The translations under genes were made by a program, and so were the position numbers. Shown piece after piece: positions 24,545-33,263 of a stretch of 62,280 nt of DNA. Below the pieces are notes generated by a model. The model was not told the origin of the DNA and made no database searches. It worked only from the letters and a program-made list of their open reading frames with translations. The DNA is from Candidatus Aminicenantota bacterium (GTDB lineage Bacteria; Acidobacteriota; Aminicenantia; UBA2199): NCBI GenBank assembly GCA_029938635.1, contig JAOZUQ010000008.1:2534-64813 (forward strand). The letters are read 5' to 3'. Numbering within the stretch: the first letter of the stretch is position 1; every line of letters starts with the position of its first letter.

Positions 24545-26716
24545 ATGTTTAATGTGAAAAAACCATTTCTATTAGTTTCACTCTTTTTCATGCTTTACCT
24601 GCAGATAAATTCCAGGATTATAAAAGGTGTTGTAAGGGACATCGGATTCAGGTCTGTTGAGAATGTAGCTATACATATAAAAGAGACCGGGAAATATACA
24701 ATCTCTATGAGTGACGGATATTTTGAGCTGAATGTGCCTGATGACTTATCCTCTGTTAATCTGGTTTTTGAGAGCGAGAATCATTACGATAAAACTGTAA
24801 AACTGGAACTGAGGAAGGAATTAAAACCGGTCACAATCATTCTTATTCAGAAAGAATATCTTCAGAACGAAATACTTGTAACAGCTTTCGATACCAATGA
24901 AAGTTCTTTAAATATACCAAAAGCTCAGAACATTATTTCGGAACTTGAAGTAAAGGAAAAAATCTCTGAATCACTTGTTGATACTCTTACCAACTATACA
25001 CCTGGAGTCCATTTCATTGGAAGTGGAGGATTTATGGCTACTCCAAGTATCAGAGGTCTTGCAAGAAGAAGAGTACTCCTTCTTATGGATGGTGTCAGAA
25101 TAACGGGAGACAGAAGGGCCGGCAACTCCGGATCTTTCCTTGCGCCGGAATTAATCAGACAGATAGAAGTTGTGAGATCTTCTTCATCAGTAATGTACGG
25201 GTCTGATGCTATCGGTGGAGTCATCCAGCTTATAACCGGACACGACTTTGATAAAATAAATTCGAACCGCTCCTTTAATATTTCATTGAATAGTGCGAGC
25301 TCCCGTGTCTCATCAGGGTTTTCTCTGGTTCAGAAATCAGGAAAATTTTTAATAAACACAGGCTTTCAGTATTCTAAAGCTGAAAACTACAGTTCTCCGG
25401 AAGGAGTTATCTATAATTCAGGATATACTAATCTGTCAGGCGTTATTAATCTTAGATATTCTGATGGTAAGCGATCTGCCTCTATCAAATATATAGGGGG
25501 TTCTGGAAAAGATATCGGGAAACCTGACAGAGAGAATGATCCGGATTCTTTTTCTATAGTTAATGAAAATTCAAATCATATATTTCTTGTGAAATTTAAG
25601 CAGAGGGAACTTTTTAAAGACAGCGATCTTAAGATAGATCTGTTTTTAAACCCTACAACTTACATCCTTGAAAAAGGAAGCATTGAAAAAGATTCATCGG
25701 AATTATCTGAAACAAGAGCTGTAAACTCCGGATTCGGAATAAAACTTATAAAAAAACTTTCCGGAAATTTCAGCCTTACTTCGGGACTGGATCTCTACCA
25801 GAGGAATAACCTTGATATAACAAATACATTAGAATCCTGGATAGAAACACCATTGGAAAACGGTAGAAGAAGGGACCTCGGGATATTTATTTCCGCAAAC
25901 GTAGCAAAGATAGCCGGAATTAACCTCAGAGGCGGGATCCGATATACATTTGCAGAATCAAAGGCTGTTTCTGACGGTATACTAAAAACAAGAAAAAAAA
26001 ACTCACCGAGTTTATTTCTGGGGATTATCAAAAAATTTTCCAGAGACATCTCATTTTTCTTTAATACAGGTACATCCTTCAGAAATCCATCTCTTTCAGA
26101 AACGTATTATACAGGTATTACAGGTAGAAGGTATGTTATCGGAAATCCGTTACTTGACCCGGAAAAGAGCCTGAATATAGATACAGGGATAAAGATACAT
26201 AAAGGAAATCTATTCCTGGGAGTATATTGTTTCTACAATACTATAAACAGCATGATAGAGAGATACAGGAGTAAAAACGGGACATACACATATGACAATA
26301 TTGAATCAGGCAGGATCAGCGGCGGTGAAACCGAATTTCAATGGTTCCCCTCCGGTAATTTAGAACTTTTCGGACATTTCAATTACTATAAAGGAATAAG
26401 TGAAAAAACAGGAGATCCTCTGAATGATATTCCATCACCGAAACTATTTCTCGGCTGGAAGATAAATCTGGAGAAATTATGGTTTGAAATGAACTATCTC
26501 CATTCATTCAGTAAATCAGATCCCGGCCCATCTGAGATCTGGAACAATAAATACGATCTTATTACACTTAAGGGAGGATACTATTTTTCATCAAAGTTTT
26601 TTTCATACTTAAAGGTATCCAACCTCCTCAATCAAAAATACTATGCAAATCCCGATCCCGATATCCCCGAAAGTAACGGAATCGCTTTATCTGCAGGCCT
26701 GAATTTTTTCTTATAA
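24545..26716 (+). CDS. TonB-dependent outer-membrane receptor
   Basis: 723 residues with a signal peptide (about 1-22), a carboxypeptidase-regulatory-like beta domain (about 25-95, IKGVVRDIGFRSVENVAI), a plug domain (TNYTPGVHFIGSGGFMATPSIRG, MDGVRITGD, VVRSSSSVMYGSDAIGGVIQ) and a 22-strand barrel that ends in the aromatic GLNFFL. The plug is like those of BtuB/FepA receptors. It imports a large or scarce ligand using TonB energy; the ligand cannot be told. The ATG lacks a clear ribosome site and follows AAAATTATA, so the start is the least sure part. It stands alone between the DUF35 gene and a convergent lipoprotein gene. Confidence 0.92.
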   Translation: MFNVKKPFLLVSLFFMLYLQINSRIIKGVVRDIGFRSVENVAIHIKETGKYTISMSDGYFELNVPDDLSSVNLVFESENHYDKTVKLELRKELKPVTIILIQKEYLQNEILVTAFDTNESSLNIPKAQNIISELEVKEKISESLVDTLTNYTPGVHFIGSGGFMATPSIRGLARRRVLLLMDGVRITGDRRAGNSGSFLAPELIRQIEVVRSSSSVMYGSDAIGGVIQLITGHDFDKINSNRSFNISLNSASSRVSSGFSLVQKSGKFLINTGFQYSKAENYSSPEGVIYNSGYTNLSGVINLRYSDGKRSASIKYIGGSGKDIGKPDRENDPDSFSIVNENSNHIFLVKFKQRELFKDSDLKIDLFLNPTTYILEKGSIEKDSSELSETRAVNSGFGIKLIKKLSGNFSLTSGLDLYQRNNLDITNTLESWIETPLENGRRRDLGIFISANVAKIAGINLRGGIRYTFAESKAVSDGILKTRKKNSPSLFLGIIKKFSRDISFFFNTGTSFRNPSLSETYYTGITGRRYVIGNPLLDPEKSLNIDTGIKIHKGNLFLGVYCFYNTINSMIERYRSKNGTYTYDNIESGRISGGETEFQWFPSGNLELFGHFNYYKGISEKTGDPLNDIPSPKLFLGWKINLEKLWFEMNYLHSFSKSDPGPSEIWNNKYDLITLKGGYYFSSKFFSYLKVSNLLNQKYYANPDPDIPESNGIALSAGLNFFL

Positions 26717-26719
26717 ACC

Positions 26720-26737
26720 ACAGGCCTTACGGCCTGT
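26720..26737 (+). terminator. Stem-loop directly after the TonB receptor gene
   Basis: The arms ACAGGCC and GGCCTGT with loop TTAC begin three bases after the stop codon. There is no T-run behind it, so it may act as a stabilising or partial terminator hairpin. Confidence 0.5.
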
Positions 26738-26767
26738 CGGATTGAAGGTTTATATTTATTAACTACC

Positions 26768-26806
26768 CGTAATGCCGCTTACCCCCTTAAAATAAGCGGC
26801 ATTACG
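26768..26806. terminator. Strong 14-bp stem-loop between convergent genes
   Basis: The perfect arms CGTAATGCCGCTTA (26768-26781) and TAAGCGGCATTACG (26793-26806) flank an 11-base loop. AGTAAAAAAA follows on the plus strand. The position between convergent genes fits a bidirectional terminator; a dispersed palindromic repeat is the alternative. Confidence 0.6.
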
Positions 26807-26824
26807 AGTAAAAAAATAAGAAGG

Positions 26825-26847
26825 AGTATAAAAGAGACTTTTATACT
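26825..26847 (-). terminator. Stem-loop downstream of the DUF4382 lipoprotein gene
   Basis: The perfect 10-base arms AGTATAAAAG and CTTTTATACT have a three-base loop. On the minus strand it lies 48 bases past the lipoprotein stop and is followed by CCTTCTTATTTTTTT, which fits an intrinsic terminator for that gene. Confidence 0.6.
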
Positions 26848-26894
26848 TATTGGAGCTGTTTAGTTTTAAGCAGCTGATATATTTCATTAGATCA

Positions 26895-27527
26895 TTAATC
26901 CTCAATTATTGTAGATACTTTCAGAACAGGGTTAAGAAAATATTTCGGATTGTCTTTGTTTCCGGTAGACTTAAGCGAAGATTTTGGATCTACGCTGATA
27001 GTTACTTCCGTTGTCCCATCTTCATGAACACTGAATGGTAAGTTAATTTTGATCTTATCTCCTGGAACCTCAACATCATATGTTCCGCTTTCTGTTGTAA
27101 CAATTGCTTTTAACAAGTTCAATCGGATCTTATTATATTCACCTTTTTCAGGATTGGTACTGGAGAGTAGGTCAGCCCAAATCAACCTGTCAAGCTCTAT
27201 AAGATCAAAACTATACCCTGACAGAGGAAGGGCCTTCCAGCCTGCATCGCCATCACTGATCCTGTGTACTTCAAGTTCTGTAATAGTCACGATCAAACTA
27301 CGAATTTCTTCTTTTAATGAAATTTCACTTTTTGAAACTATTGCCGATCCGGTAGCCCCGGATGCCGTCATAAAAAAATTTAAAGTGCCTGAATTCAGAT
27401 CACTTTCAGTAAGTTCAGAATCCATACTACCGCTATTGGATAATTCTGTCCCTGTATTACAATTGAATCCGAATAACAGAGAGATCACAAATACAATAAT
27501 CAATAATGAATACCGTGAATTTTTCAT
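26895..27527 (-). CDS. DUF4382-domain lipoprotein
   Basis: 210 residues. A signal peptide ends in a lipobox (LFGFNC, Cys23), then a Ser/Thr-rich linker. A beta-rich domain from about residue 48 (GTLNFFMTASGA, VTITELEVHRI, YSFDLIELDRL, YNKIRLNL, INLPFSVHEDGTTEVTISVD) is the DUF4382 pattern found in lipoproteins of several phyla. It is probably outer-membrane anchored; function unknown. It is a single gene, divergent from the FHA regulator and convergent with the TonB receptor. Confidence 0.82.
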   Translation of the reverse strand: MKNSRYSLLIIVFVISLLFGFNCNTGTELSNSGSMDSELTESDLNSGTLNFFMTASGATGSAIVSKSEISLKEEIRSLIVTITELEVHRISDGDAGWKALPLSGYSFDLIELDRLIWADLLSSTNPEKGEYNKIRLNLLKAIVTTESGTYDVEVPGDKIKINLPFSVHEDGTTEVTISVDPKSSLKSTGNKDNPKYFLNPVLKVSTIIED

Positions 27528-27663
27528 TTAAATAAATATATAGCATATTCCCTGCCAACAAAATCAAAAAACCATAAGAACCAGACAAACACAGAAAACT
27601 GCCTATATAAAACGATTTTTCTAACAGAATTAAAGTTCTGGAAATCTGTAAAAAGCCTCTACC

Positions 27664-27692
27664 TTACACTATGTAAACATTACACTTTGTTA
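27664..27692 (+). promoter_or_regulatory. Two tandem copies of a TTACACTWTGTWA site upstream of the FHA regulator
   Basis: TTACACTATGTAA (27664-27676) and TTACACTTTGTTA (27680-27692) lie 16 bases apart, start to start, ending 16 bases before the -35 box. The second copy is identical over 13 bases to the reverse complement of a site in front of the response-regulator gene at 52.4 kb, and a close relative lies in front of tolC (50.3 kb). A shared regulator site is inferred. Confidence 0.5.
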
Positions 27693-27708
27693 AGTCCATT
27701 AAAAAATA

Positions 27709-27737
27709 TTGACATACAGTATTCCATTATTTACAAT
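27709..27737 (+). promoter_or_regulatory. Sigma-70-type promoter of the FHA regulator gene
   Basis: TTGACA (27709-27714), a 17-base spacer and TACAAT (27732-27737). The expected transcription start coincides with the ATG at 27744, which suggests a leaderless message; no ribosome site is seen before that ATG. Confidence 0.6.
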
Positions 27738-27743
27738 TTCAAT

Positions 27744-29504
27744 ATGCTTTATTTACTTTATCACCGTAGTGGATTTATAAAAAAATTCCCTCTTACAAAA
27801 AAAGTTATTAAACTTGGAAGATCATCCGATAATGACATGAATATTAATGAGTCATTCATTTCTCAAAAGCACGCAAAGATAGAAGTATATAAAAAACATA
27901 TAATCATAGAGGATATGGGATCAAAGAACGGAATATTTATTGAAACCGATAGGATCAGTAAAGCAAAAGTTGAGATAAATAAAAGTTTCAGAATCGGACA
28001 TTCCACCTTTTTTCTAAAAGAGGGAAGTTCAGGAGATTTTGCTCTCTCCTCTAAAGTTCTTACCGGCTCCAAAGACGGTATGCGTGTCGCTCTTCCGAAA
28101 GGTGACAAAACCCATGATGCAATCAACCTTCTATATACAGAACCTTTCATCGAAATGCTTCAGATCGGGTACAATCTTGAGGAATTAGGGGATATTTTCA
28201 AACCTGCAAAGGAACTAATGGAAAACTCTCTTGGCACAGGCTGCCTTGTGTTGATCTCAAATGAGAATGACAGCAATATTATTGATTCCAACTGGAATTA
28301 TGATAAAAGAATGTATCCCGTTATATTTGATATCCTGCAGATAAAAGATATTTTTCAAAACCCTCAATTAAATCAGAGAACCCAGGACAAATTCGTTTTC
28401 TGCTCTTTTCCCTTCATATTAAGTACAAAAAAAAGGCTGCTCATCTATCTTCTTGAAACTGATAAAAATATATCAGCAGACAAAGTTAAATTTCTTACAA
28501 ATCTATCTGTTGAGATCTCTGTTATAGACTCACTTATTGAGCAGATCACCGTTTCACCCAAAGAGGAGGGACGTGATATACCTGAAATAATCACTAGTAA
28601 TCAGATCTTCCTGAACCTTTTATCAAAATCGAAGAAAATAGCAGTTACAGATCTATTTGTTATTATCCAGGGAGAGACCGGAACCGGAAAAGAGCTTATA
28701 GCCAGGCTTATCCACGCACATTCAAAAAGATATAAAAAGCAATTCGTGGCATTAAATTGTGCGGCAATTCCGGAAAATCTTATTGAAGACGAATTGTTCG
28801 GGCATGAGAAGGGAGCTTTTACTGATGCAGGAGCACAAAAAAAGGGGAAACTGGAGCTTTCTTCAGGAGGAACACTTGTCCTTGATGAGATTGGGGATAT
28901 GCCGTTAAGCCTTCAGAAAAAACTTCTCAGAGCGATCCAGGAGGAACAATTCTACAGGATCGGGGGCAATGTTCCTATTAAAGTTCACCTGAGGATAATC
29001 TGTCTGACCCATAAGAACATCTCACACCTGGTTGAAGAGAAGATTTTCAGAGAGGACCTTTTTTACAGATTGAACCATGTTTCTCTGAACCTGATGCCAC
29101 TCAGGGATAGGAAAGATGATATTCTCCCCCTCATAAACTATTTTGTTAAAATTTTCTCAGAAAGGAATAAAATAGTTATCAAAGGTTTTACAAAGGAAGC
29201 CATAGAAGTTCTCGAAGGTTATGACTGGCCCGGAAATATCAGAGAGTTGAGAAATGAGATCAATAAGATAATTTCTTTATCGGAAAATGACGACATAGTT
29301 GACCTGTCACATCTTAAAGATGAGATTGTCAGAAGAGCTAAATCCACAATAAAATTCAGAAGGTCCTCAGACAAAACTTTGGAAAAAGAGTTTATAATCG
29401 GATTGCTTAACAAACATAAGTGGAATAAAACACTTGTTGCTGCAGATATGCAAATAAGCAGGACAGCTTTATATGACAAACTGAAAAAGTATAAACTTAA
29501 CTAA
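27744..29504 (+). CDS. FHA-domain sigma-54-dependent transcriptional activator
   Basis: 586 residues from ATG 27744. An in-frame ATG at 27687 lies upstream of the promoter boxes, and the FHA fold starts at MLYLLYHRSG. Domains: FHA (about 1-95; GRSSDND 25-31, S40 and H43 for phospho-Thr binding), a GAF-like region (about 130-270), an AAA+ core (Walker A GETGTGKE 310-317, GAFTDA 357-362 in place of GAFTGA, Walker B LVLDEIGD 378-385) and a Fis-type helix-turn-helix at the end (LVAADMQISRTALYDKLKKY). It senses phosphorylated partners and opens sigma-54 promoters; the GAFTDA loop change is within the family's known range but touches the sigma-54 contact. It lies just upstream of the carboxylase operon. 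Confidence 0.92.
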   Translation: MLYLLYHRSGFIKKFPLTKKVIKLGRSSDNDMNINESFISQKHAKIEVYKKHIIIEDMGSKNGIFIETDRISKAKVEINKSFRIGHSTFFLKEGSSGDFALSSKVLTGSKDGMRVALPKGDKTHDAINLLYTEPFIEMLQIGYNLEELGDIFKPAKELMENSLGTGCLVLISNENDSNIIDSNWNYDKRMYPVIFDILQIKDIFQNPQLNQRTQDKFVFCSFPFILSTKKRLLIYLLETDKNISADKVKFLTNLSVEISVIDSLIEQITVSPKEEGRDIPEIITSNQIFLNLLSKSKKIAVTDLFVIIQGETGTGKELIARLIHAHSKRYKKQFVALNCAAIPENLIEDELFGHEKGAFTDAGAQKKGKLELSSGGTLVLDEIGDMPLSLQKKLLRAIQEEQFYRIGGNVPIKVHLRIICLTHKNISHLVEEKIFREDLFYRLNHVSLNLMPLRDRKDDILPLINYFVKIFSERNKIVIKGFTKEAIEVLEGYDWPGNIRELRNEINKIISLSENDDIVDLSHLKDEIVRRAKSTIKFRRSSDKTLEKEFIIGLLNKHKWNKTLVAADMQISRTALYDKLKKYKLN

Positions 29505-29567
29505 CCCTGTATTCTGTTACAGTTGACTTTTTGCACTGTGTTTCCTAAACTAAAAAGGGGTAATGAA

Positions 29568-30929
29568 TTGTTCAGGAAAATCTTAATAGCAAACAGGGGT
29601 GAGGTAGCTGAGAGGATAATCAGAGCTTGTTATGACTTAAATATAGAACCAATTCCGGTATATTCAGAAGCTGATTCTGATCTCCCTTATTTGAAAGATA
29701 TAAAAAATAAAATTTGCATCGGACCGGGAAAAAGCAGCCTGAGTTATCTTAACAGAGAGGCTATACTCCAGGCAGCGATCAATACAGGATCTCAAGCTGT
29801 ACATCCCGGTTATGGATTTCTTGCTGAAGATGAACTCTTTGCAAAAATGTGCTTTCAGCAAAAACTCACATTCATAGGGCCCCAATCAAATTCAATTGCC
29901 CTGATGGGAAACAAGTCCAAAGCAAAAGAGACCTTTGGAAATTCAGGACTGGATGTTATCCCGGGTTCCATCGGGAACCTCCCATCCCTAGAAAAAGCGC
30001 TGGCGACGGCAGAGGATATTGGATATCCGGTGATGTTGAAAGCTTCTTCAGGAGGTGGAGGAAGAGGCATAAGGATCTGTAACAACAGAGTCGAATTAAA
30101 GAAAAATTTTCTCCTTGCAAAGGTTGAAGCAGAAAAAGCTTTCGGAAGTTCCAGTATATATCTTGAAAAACTTATTCAAACGGCAAAACATATTGAATTC
30201 CAGATTATCGGAGACACATATGGGAATCTGATCCATCTTGGAGACAGAGAATGTTCCATTCAAAGAAATAACCAGAAACTTATTGAAGAATCCCCTTCGC
30301 CCTCTATGGATGAAAATATCCGGAGAAATAAAGGGAGAGAATTACTCAATTCTCTGAAAAAGATTGGATATATAAATGCAGGTACAATCGAATTTCTAAT
30401 GGATGATAAAAAAAATCTGTATTTTATGGAGATGAATACCAGGCTCCAGGTAGAGCACACAGTTACTGAGATGGTCACCGGCATCGATATTGTTAAAGAG
30501 CAAATAAATATAGCACTGAACAGAGAGTTATCCTTCAATCAGGAAGACGTTAAATTCAATGGACATTCAATAGAGTGCAGAATTAATGCTGAAGATCCGG
30601 GGAATAATTTTTTACCTTCTCCCGGAATAATTACAGAATTCAATCCAGATCTTAGTTCAGGACCCGGCAAGATAAGAATCGACACCCATGTTAAAGCAAA
30701 ATATGAGGTTCCTGTCTTTTATGACTCCATGATCGCTAAAGTTATCACTCATGGTGAGACCAGGGAAAAAGCAATTGAAACAATGATAAATACATTAAAG
30801 AAATTCACAATAAAAGGTGTAAAGACTACAATTCCAGCACATCTGGATATCCTTAATTCCGGTATTTTCAAAAGTGGAGACTATAATAATATGAGCCTTA
30901 AGAAAATTCTTGGTGATCAAAATGGCTAA
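29568..30929 (+). CDS. Biotin carboxylase subunit of an acyl-CoA carboxylase
   Basis: 453 residues from TTG 29568, with AAGGGG seven bases upstream; this start gives the family-typical FRKILIANRGEVAERIIRAC. The ATP-grasp fold is complete: GYGFLAED, the glycine-rich loop SSGGGGRGIRIC, GDRECSIQRNNQKLIEESP and EMNTRLQVEHTVTE. It charges biotin on the carrier protein with bicarbonate and ATP. The biotin domain is not fused but encoded two genes downstream. Its stop overlaps the carboxyltransferase start. A first member of the five-gene acyl-CoA module. Confidence 0.94.
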   Translation: MFRKILIANRGEVAERIIRACYDLNIEPIPVYSEADSDLPYLKDIKNKICIGPGKSSLSYLNREAILQAAINTGSQAVHPGYGFLAEDELFAKMCFQQKLTFIGPQSNSIALMGNKSKAKETFGNSGLDVIPGSIGNLPSLEKALATAEDIGYPVMLKASSGGGGRGIRICNNRVELKKNFLLAKVEAEKAFGSSSIYLEKLIQTAKHIEFQIIGDTYGNLIHLGDRECSIQRNNQKLIEESPSPSMDENIRRNKGRELLNSLKKIGYINAGTIEFLMDDKKNLYFMEMNTRLQVEHTVTEMVTGIDIVKEQINIALNRELSFNQEDVKFNGHSIECRINAEDPGNNFLPSPGIITEFNPDLSSGPGKIRIDTHVKAKYEVPVFYDSMIAKVITHGETREKAIETMINTLKKFTIKGVKTTIPAHLDILNSGIFKSGDYNNMSLKKILGDQNG

Positions 30930-32661
30930 AATGATACTTCACCGAATCGGTAATCCATTGGAAAACTTCATGGATATAAAGGTTTATGAAAAGAATTTGA
31001 AGTCAATGAAAAAGCTCAATTCAAGATACAATTCAATCTTGAATGAGATTAGATACGGTTGGGGTGAAAAATATATTGAGAGAGTTCATAAAAAAAATAA
31101 AATGACCGCCTGGGAAAGAATTGAATTATTGAAGGATGAGGATTCGAGCATCTTTCCTATCGGGAGTTTTGTAAATTATGGAAAAAAATTCGGAGATCCG
31201 GGTTCGGAAAAGATTTCTCCAGGAGCAGGAGTTATCACTGCATTTATTAAGATCTCCGGAAGATACGTGACTATAATTGCAAATGACAATACTGTTGCTT
31301 CAGGATCATGGTGGCCTAGAACACCGGAAAAGATACAGAGAGCCCAGGAAATTTCTTTACGACTCAGAATACCTGTAGTTTACCTGATAGATTCCAGTGG
31401 ATTGTTCCTGCCGGAACAATCAAATACTTTCCCCGGAAAATACGGAGCAGGCCACATTTTTAAAATGAACAGCAAACTTAGTGATGCACAAGTCCCTCAA
31501 ATTGCCGGTGTCTTTGGAGATTGTATAGCCGGAGGCGGGTATATGCCAATTATAAGTGATATTGTGTTTATGACTGAACAGGCATACATGGTAATTGCCG
31601 GTGCTGCTCTTATAAAAGGGGCAAAAAGTCAAAATATCACTTCTCTGTCAATTGGAGGCCCTGATATTCATGTTCACCTATCAGGTTGTGCTGATCACAG
31701 AGTCCCGGATGATGAATCACTCTTGAAAAAAATAATCAAAGAAATAGAAAAACTCCCATCAAGTGGAGCCGATTATTACCGATACAGTGATAATGCATCC
31801 GACCCTCTATTCCTGACAGAAGAGATAGAGGGTATTTTCCCGGACAATTACAGGATCAACTATGATATGAGACAAATAATAGCAAGGTTGACTGATAATT
31901 CCCTTTTTCGTGAAATATTTTCAGGGAAAGGAGAAGAGATCATTTGCGGTATCGGGAAAATAAACGGATTATATTGTGGAATAGTTGCAAATAATACTGA
32001 ATTGATCGATAACAAAAAATCAAGTGGTGAGAAAAGGCCGGGGGGAATCCTGTATAAGGAAGGGATATCTAAAATCACATCCTTTATCCGGTCATGCGAT
32101 GATGATGGAATTCCGATTTTATGGCTTCAGGATATATCTGGTTTTGATATAGGCCTGGAAGCAGAAACAGACGGATTGCTTGGATTTGGATCTAACCTTC
32201 TCTATTCAATATCAAATCTTACAACACCGGTATTTACGGTTTTATTACGAAAAGCCTCCGGTGCAGGATATTATGCAATGAACGGGCTCCCTTTTGAACC
32301 TGTACTTCAGATCTCAACCCCGATCACGAGGCTATCGGTTATGGAAGGAAAAACTCTTGCGATTGGCGCTTTTAATACCAGACTTGATGATAATTTTAAT
32401 ATTATTGCAGAAAATGAACAGGAATATTCAAAAATAGAGAAGGGAATGAAAGATGTTGAAGAGAGAATAGAAAAAGATATGGATCCGGTAGCTTCAGCTT
32501 CACAAATGGATACGGATGAGATTGTAACTTTAGGCAAACTAAGATCATACCTTGAAATGTTGATGGAGCTTTCTTACCAGAGTACCGGATACAGACGTGT
32601 AAAAAACCCAAGAATATGGTCAATTCATGATCTTATTAACATTGAAGAGAGTGGAGAATAA
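30922..32661 (+). CDS. Acyl-CoA carboxylase carboxyltransferase subunit (methylcrotonyl-/geranyl-CoA type)
   Basis: 579 residues from ATG 30922; ATG 30931 is an alternative. The crotonase-fold N and C halves are both present. The N half has SPGAGVITAFIKISGR, VYLIDSSGLFLPEQ and GDCIAGGGYMP. The C half has GGILYKEGISKITSFIRSCD, LWLQDISGFDIG and RKASGAGYYAMNG. The AGYYAM block and SGLFLPEQ (methylcrotonyl-CoA carboxylase has SGG(A/V)xLPxQ) favour branched enoyl-CoA substrates such as 3-methylcrotonyl-CoA or geranyl-CoA over propionyl- or acetyl-CoA. It moves CO2 from biotin to the substrate. It overlaps the biotin carboxylase gene by eight bases. Confidence 0.88.
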   Translation: MAKMILHRIGNPLENFMDIKVYEKNLKSMKKLNSRYNSILNEIRYGWGEKYIERVHKKNKMTAWERIELLKDEDSSIFPIGSFVNYGKKFGDPGSEKISPGAGVITAFIKISGRYVTIIANDNTVASGSWWPRTPEKIQRAQEISLRLRIPVVYLIDSSGLFLPEQSNTFPGKYGAGHIFKMNSKLSDAQVPQIAGVFGDCIAGGGYMPIISDIVFMTEQAYMVIAGAALIKGAKSQNITSLSIGGPDIHVHLSGCADHRVPDDESLLKKIIKEIEKLPSSGADYYRYSDNASDPLFLTEEIEGIFPDNYRINYDMRQIIARLTDNSLFREIFSGKGEEIICGIGKINGLYCGIVANNTELIDNKKSSGEKRPGGILYKEGISKITSFIRSCDDDGIPILWLQDISGFDIGLEAETDGLLGFGSNLLYSISNLTTPVFTVLLRKASGAGYYAMNGLPFEPVLQISTPITRLSVMEGKTLAIGAFNTRLDDNFNIIAENEQEYSKIEKGMKDVEERIEKDMDPVASASQMDTDEIVTLGKLRSYLEMLMELSYQSTGYRRVKNPRIWSIHDLINIEESGE

Positions 32662-32665
32662 ATAA

Positions 32666-33253
32666 GTGATCAGGAAAAGAGTTGAAGCATTTTATAAAGA
32701 GGAAAAAGGATCATTTAATATTTTGTCTCCGGGAATTGGAATATTTGAGATAAAAGTAAGAGTTGGAGATATTTTATACCCTGGTTCATATATCGGTAAT
32801 TTGAATCTCATGGGCTCCATTTCCCGTGTATGTCTACCTGAGAATGTTTCAGGTATTGTCAAATCCGGAGAGAATAATTTACTTATATTTCCTGTCGGAC
32901 ACAAAACCCCCATTTTATCACTCAAATCAGAAGTGGGAAAAACACAAAGAGTACAAAATGCAGTGAAAGATCAGAAAACTGATAAAAGCGGGAAGCACGA
33001 GATAATTATCACTGCTTTTACAACTGGTGTTTTTTATACCAAACCCTCACCTGAGTCCCCTCCTTTCATTTCTTCCGGATCTGTTATCCACAAAGGAACT
33101 GTTCTCGGCCTTATTGAAGTGATGAAATCTTTCAATCAGATCGTATTCACAGGTGATGAGAAATATGAGAAAGGGAAAGTTAAAAAAGTGCTTGAGGAGG
33201 ATTCTTCTGAAGTAAAACAGGGAGATCCTCTCTTTTTAATTTCAGTTGATTAA
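32666..33253 (+). CDS. Biotin carboxyl carrier protein with tandem biotinyl-like domains
   Basis: 195 residues, GTG start with GGAGAA upstream. The C-terminal 85 residues form an AccB-like carrier domain, including the thumb region (TGVFYTKPSPESPPFISSG) and the biotinyl lysine Lys154 in EVMKSFN in place of the usual EAMKM. The N-terminal 90 residues look like a second, degenerate domain of the same fold (GIGIFEIKVRVGDILYPG, LPENVSGIVKSG), with NLNLMG where the lysine motif would be, so it cannot carry biotin. It shuttles carboxyl-biotin between the two preceding gene products. Four bases separate it from the carboxyltransferase gene. Confidence 0.85.
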   Translation: MIRKRVEAFYKEEKGSFNILSPGIGIFEIKVRVGDILYPGSYIGNLNLMGSISRVCLPENVSGIVKSGENNLLIFPVGHKTPILSLKSEVGKTQRVQNAVKDQKTDKSGKHEIIITAFTTGVFYTKPSPESPPFISSGSVIHKGTVLGLIEVMKSFNQIVFTGDEKYEKGKVKKVLEEDSSEVKQGDPLFLISVD

Positions 33254-33263
33254 GGAGGGAAAA

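Noticed and set aside
28810..28830. GAFTDA in the FHA activator as proof that it cannot work with sigma-54
   Set aside because: Variation at this loop position occurs in otherwise functional family members; the rest of the AAA+ core and the Fis-type helix-turn-helix are intact.
29520..29535. Possible sigma-54 promoter before the biotin carboxylase gene, right after the FHA/sigma-54 activator
   Set aside because: TTTGCA at the -12 side is good, but the -24 side reads AG instead of GG, so the key G is missing. Too weak to call.
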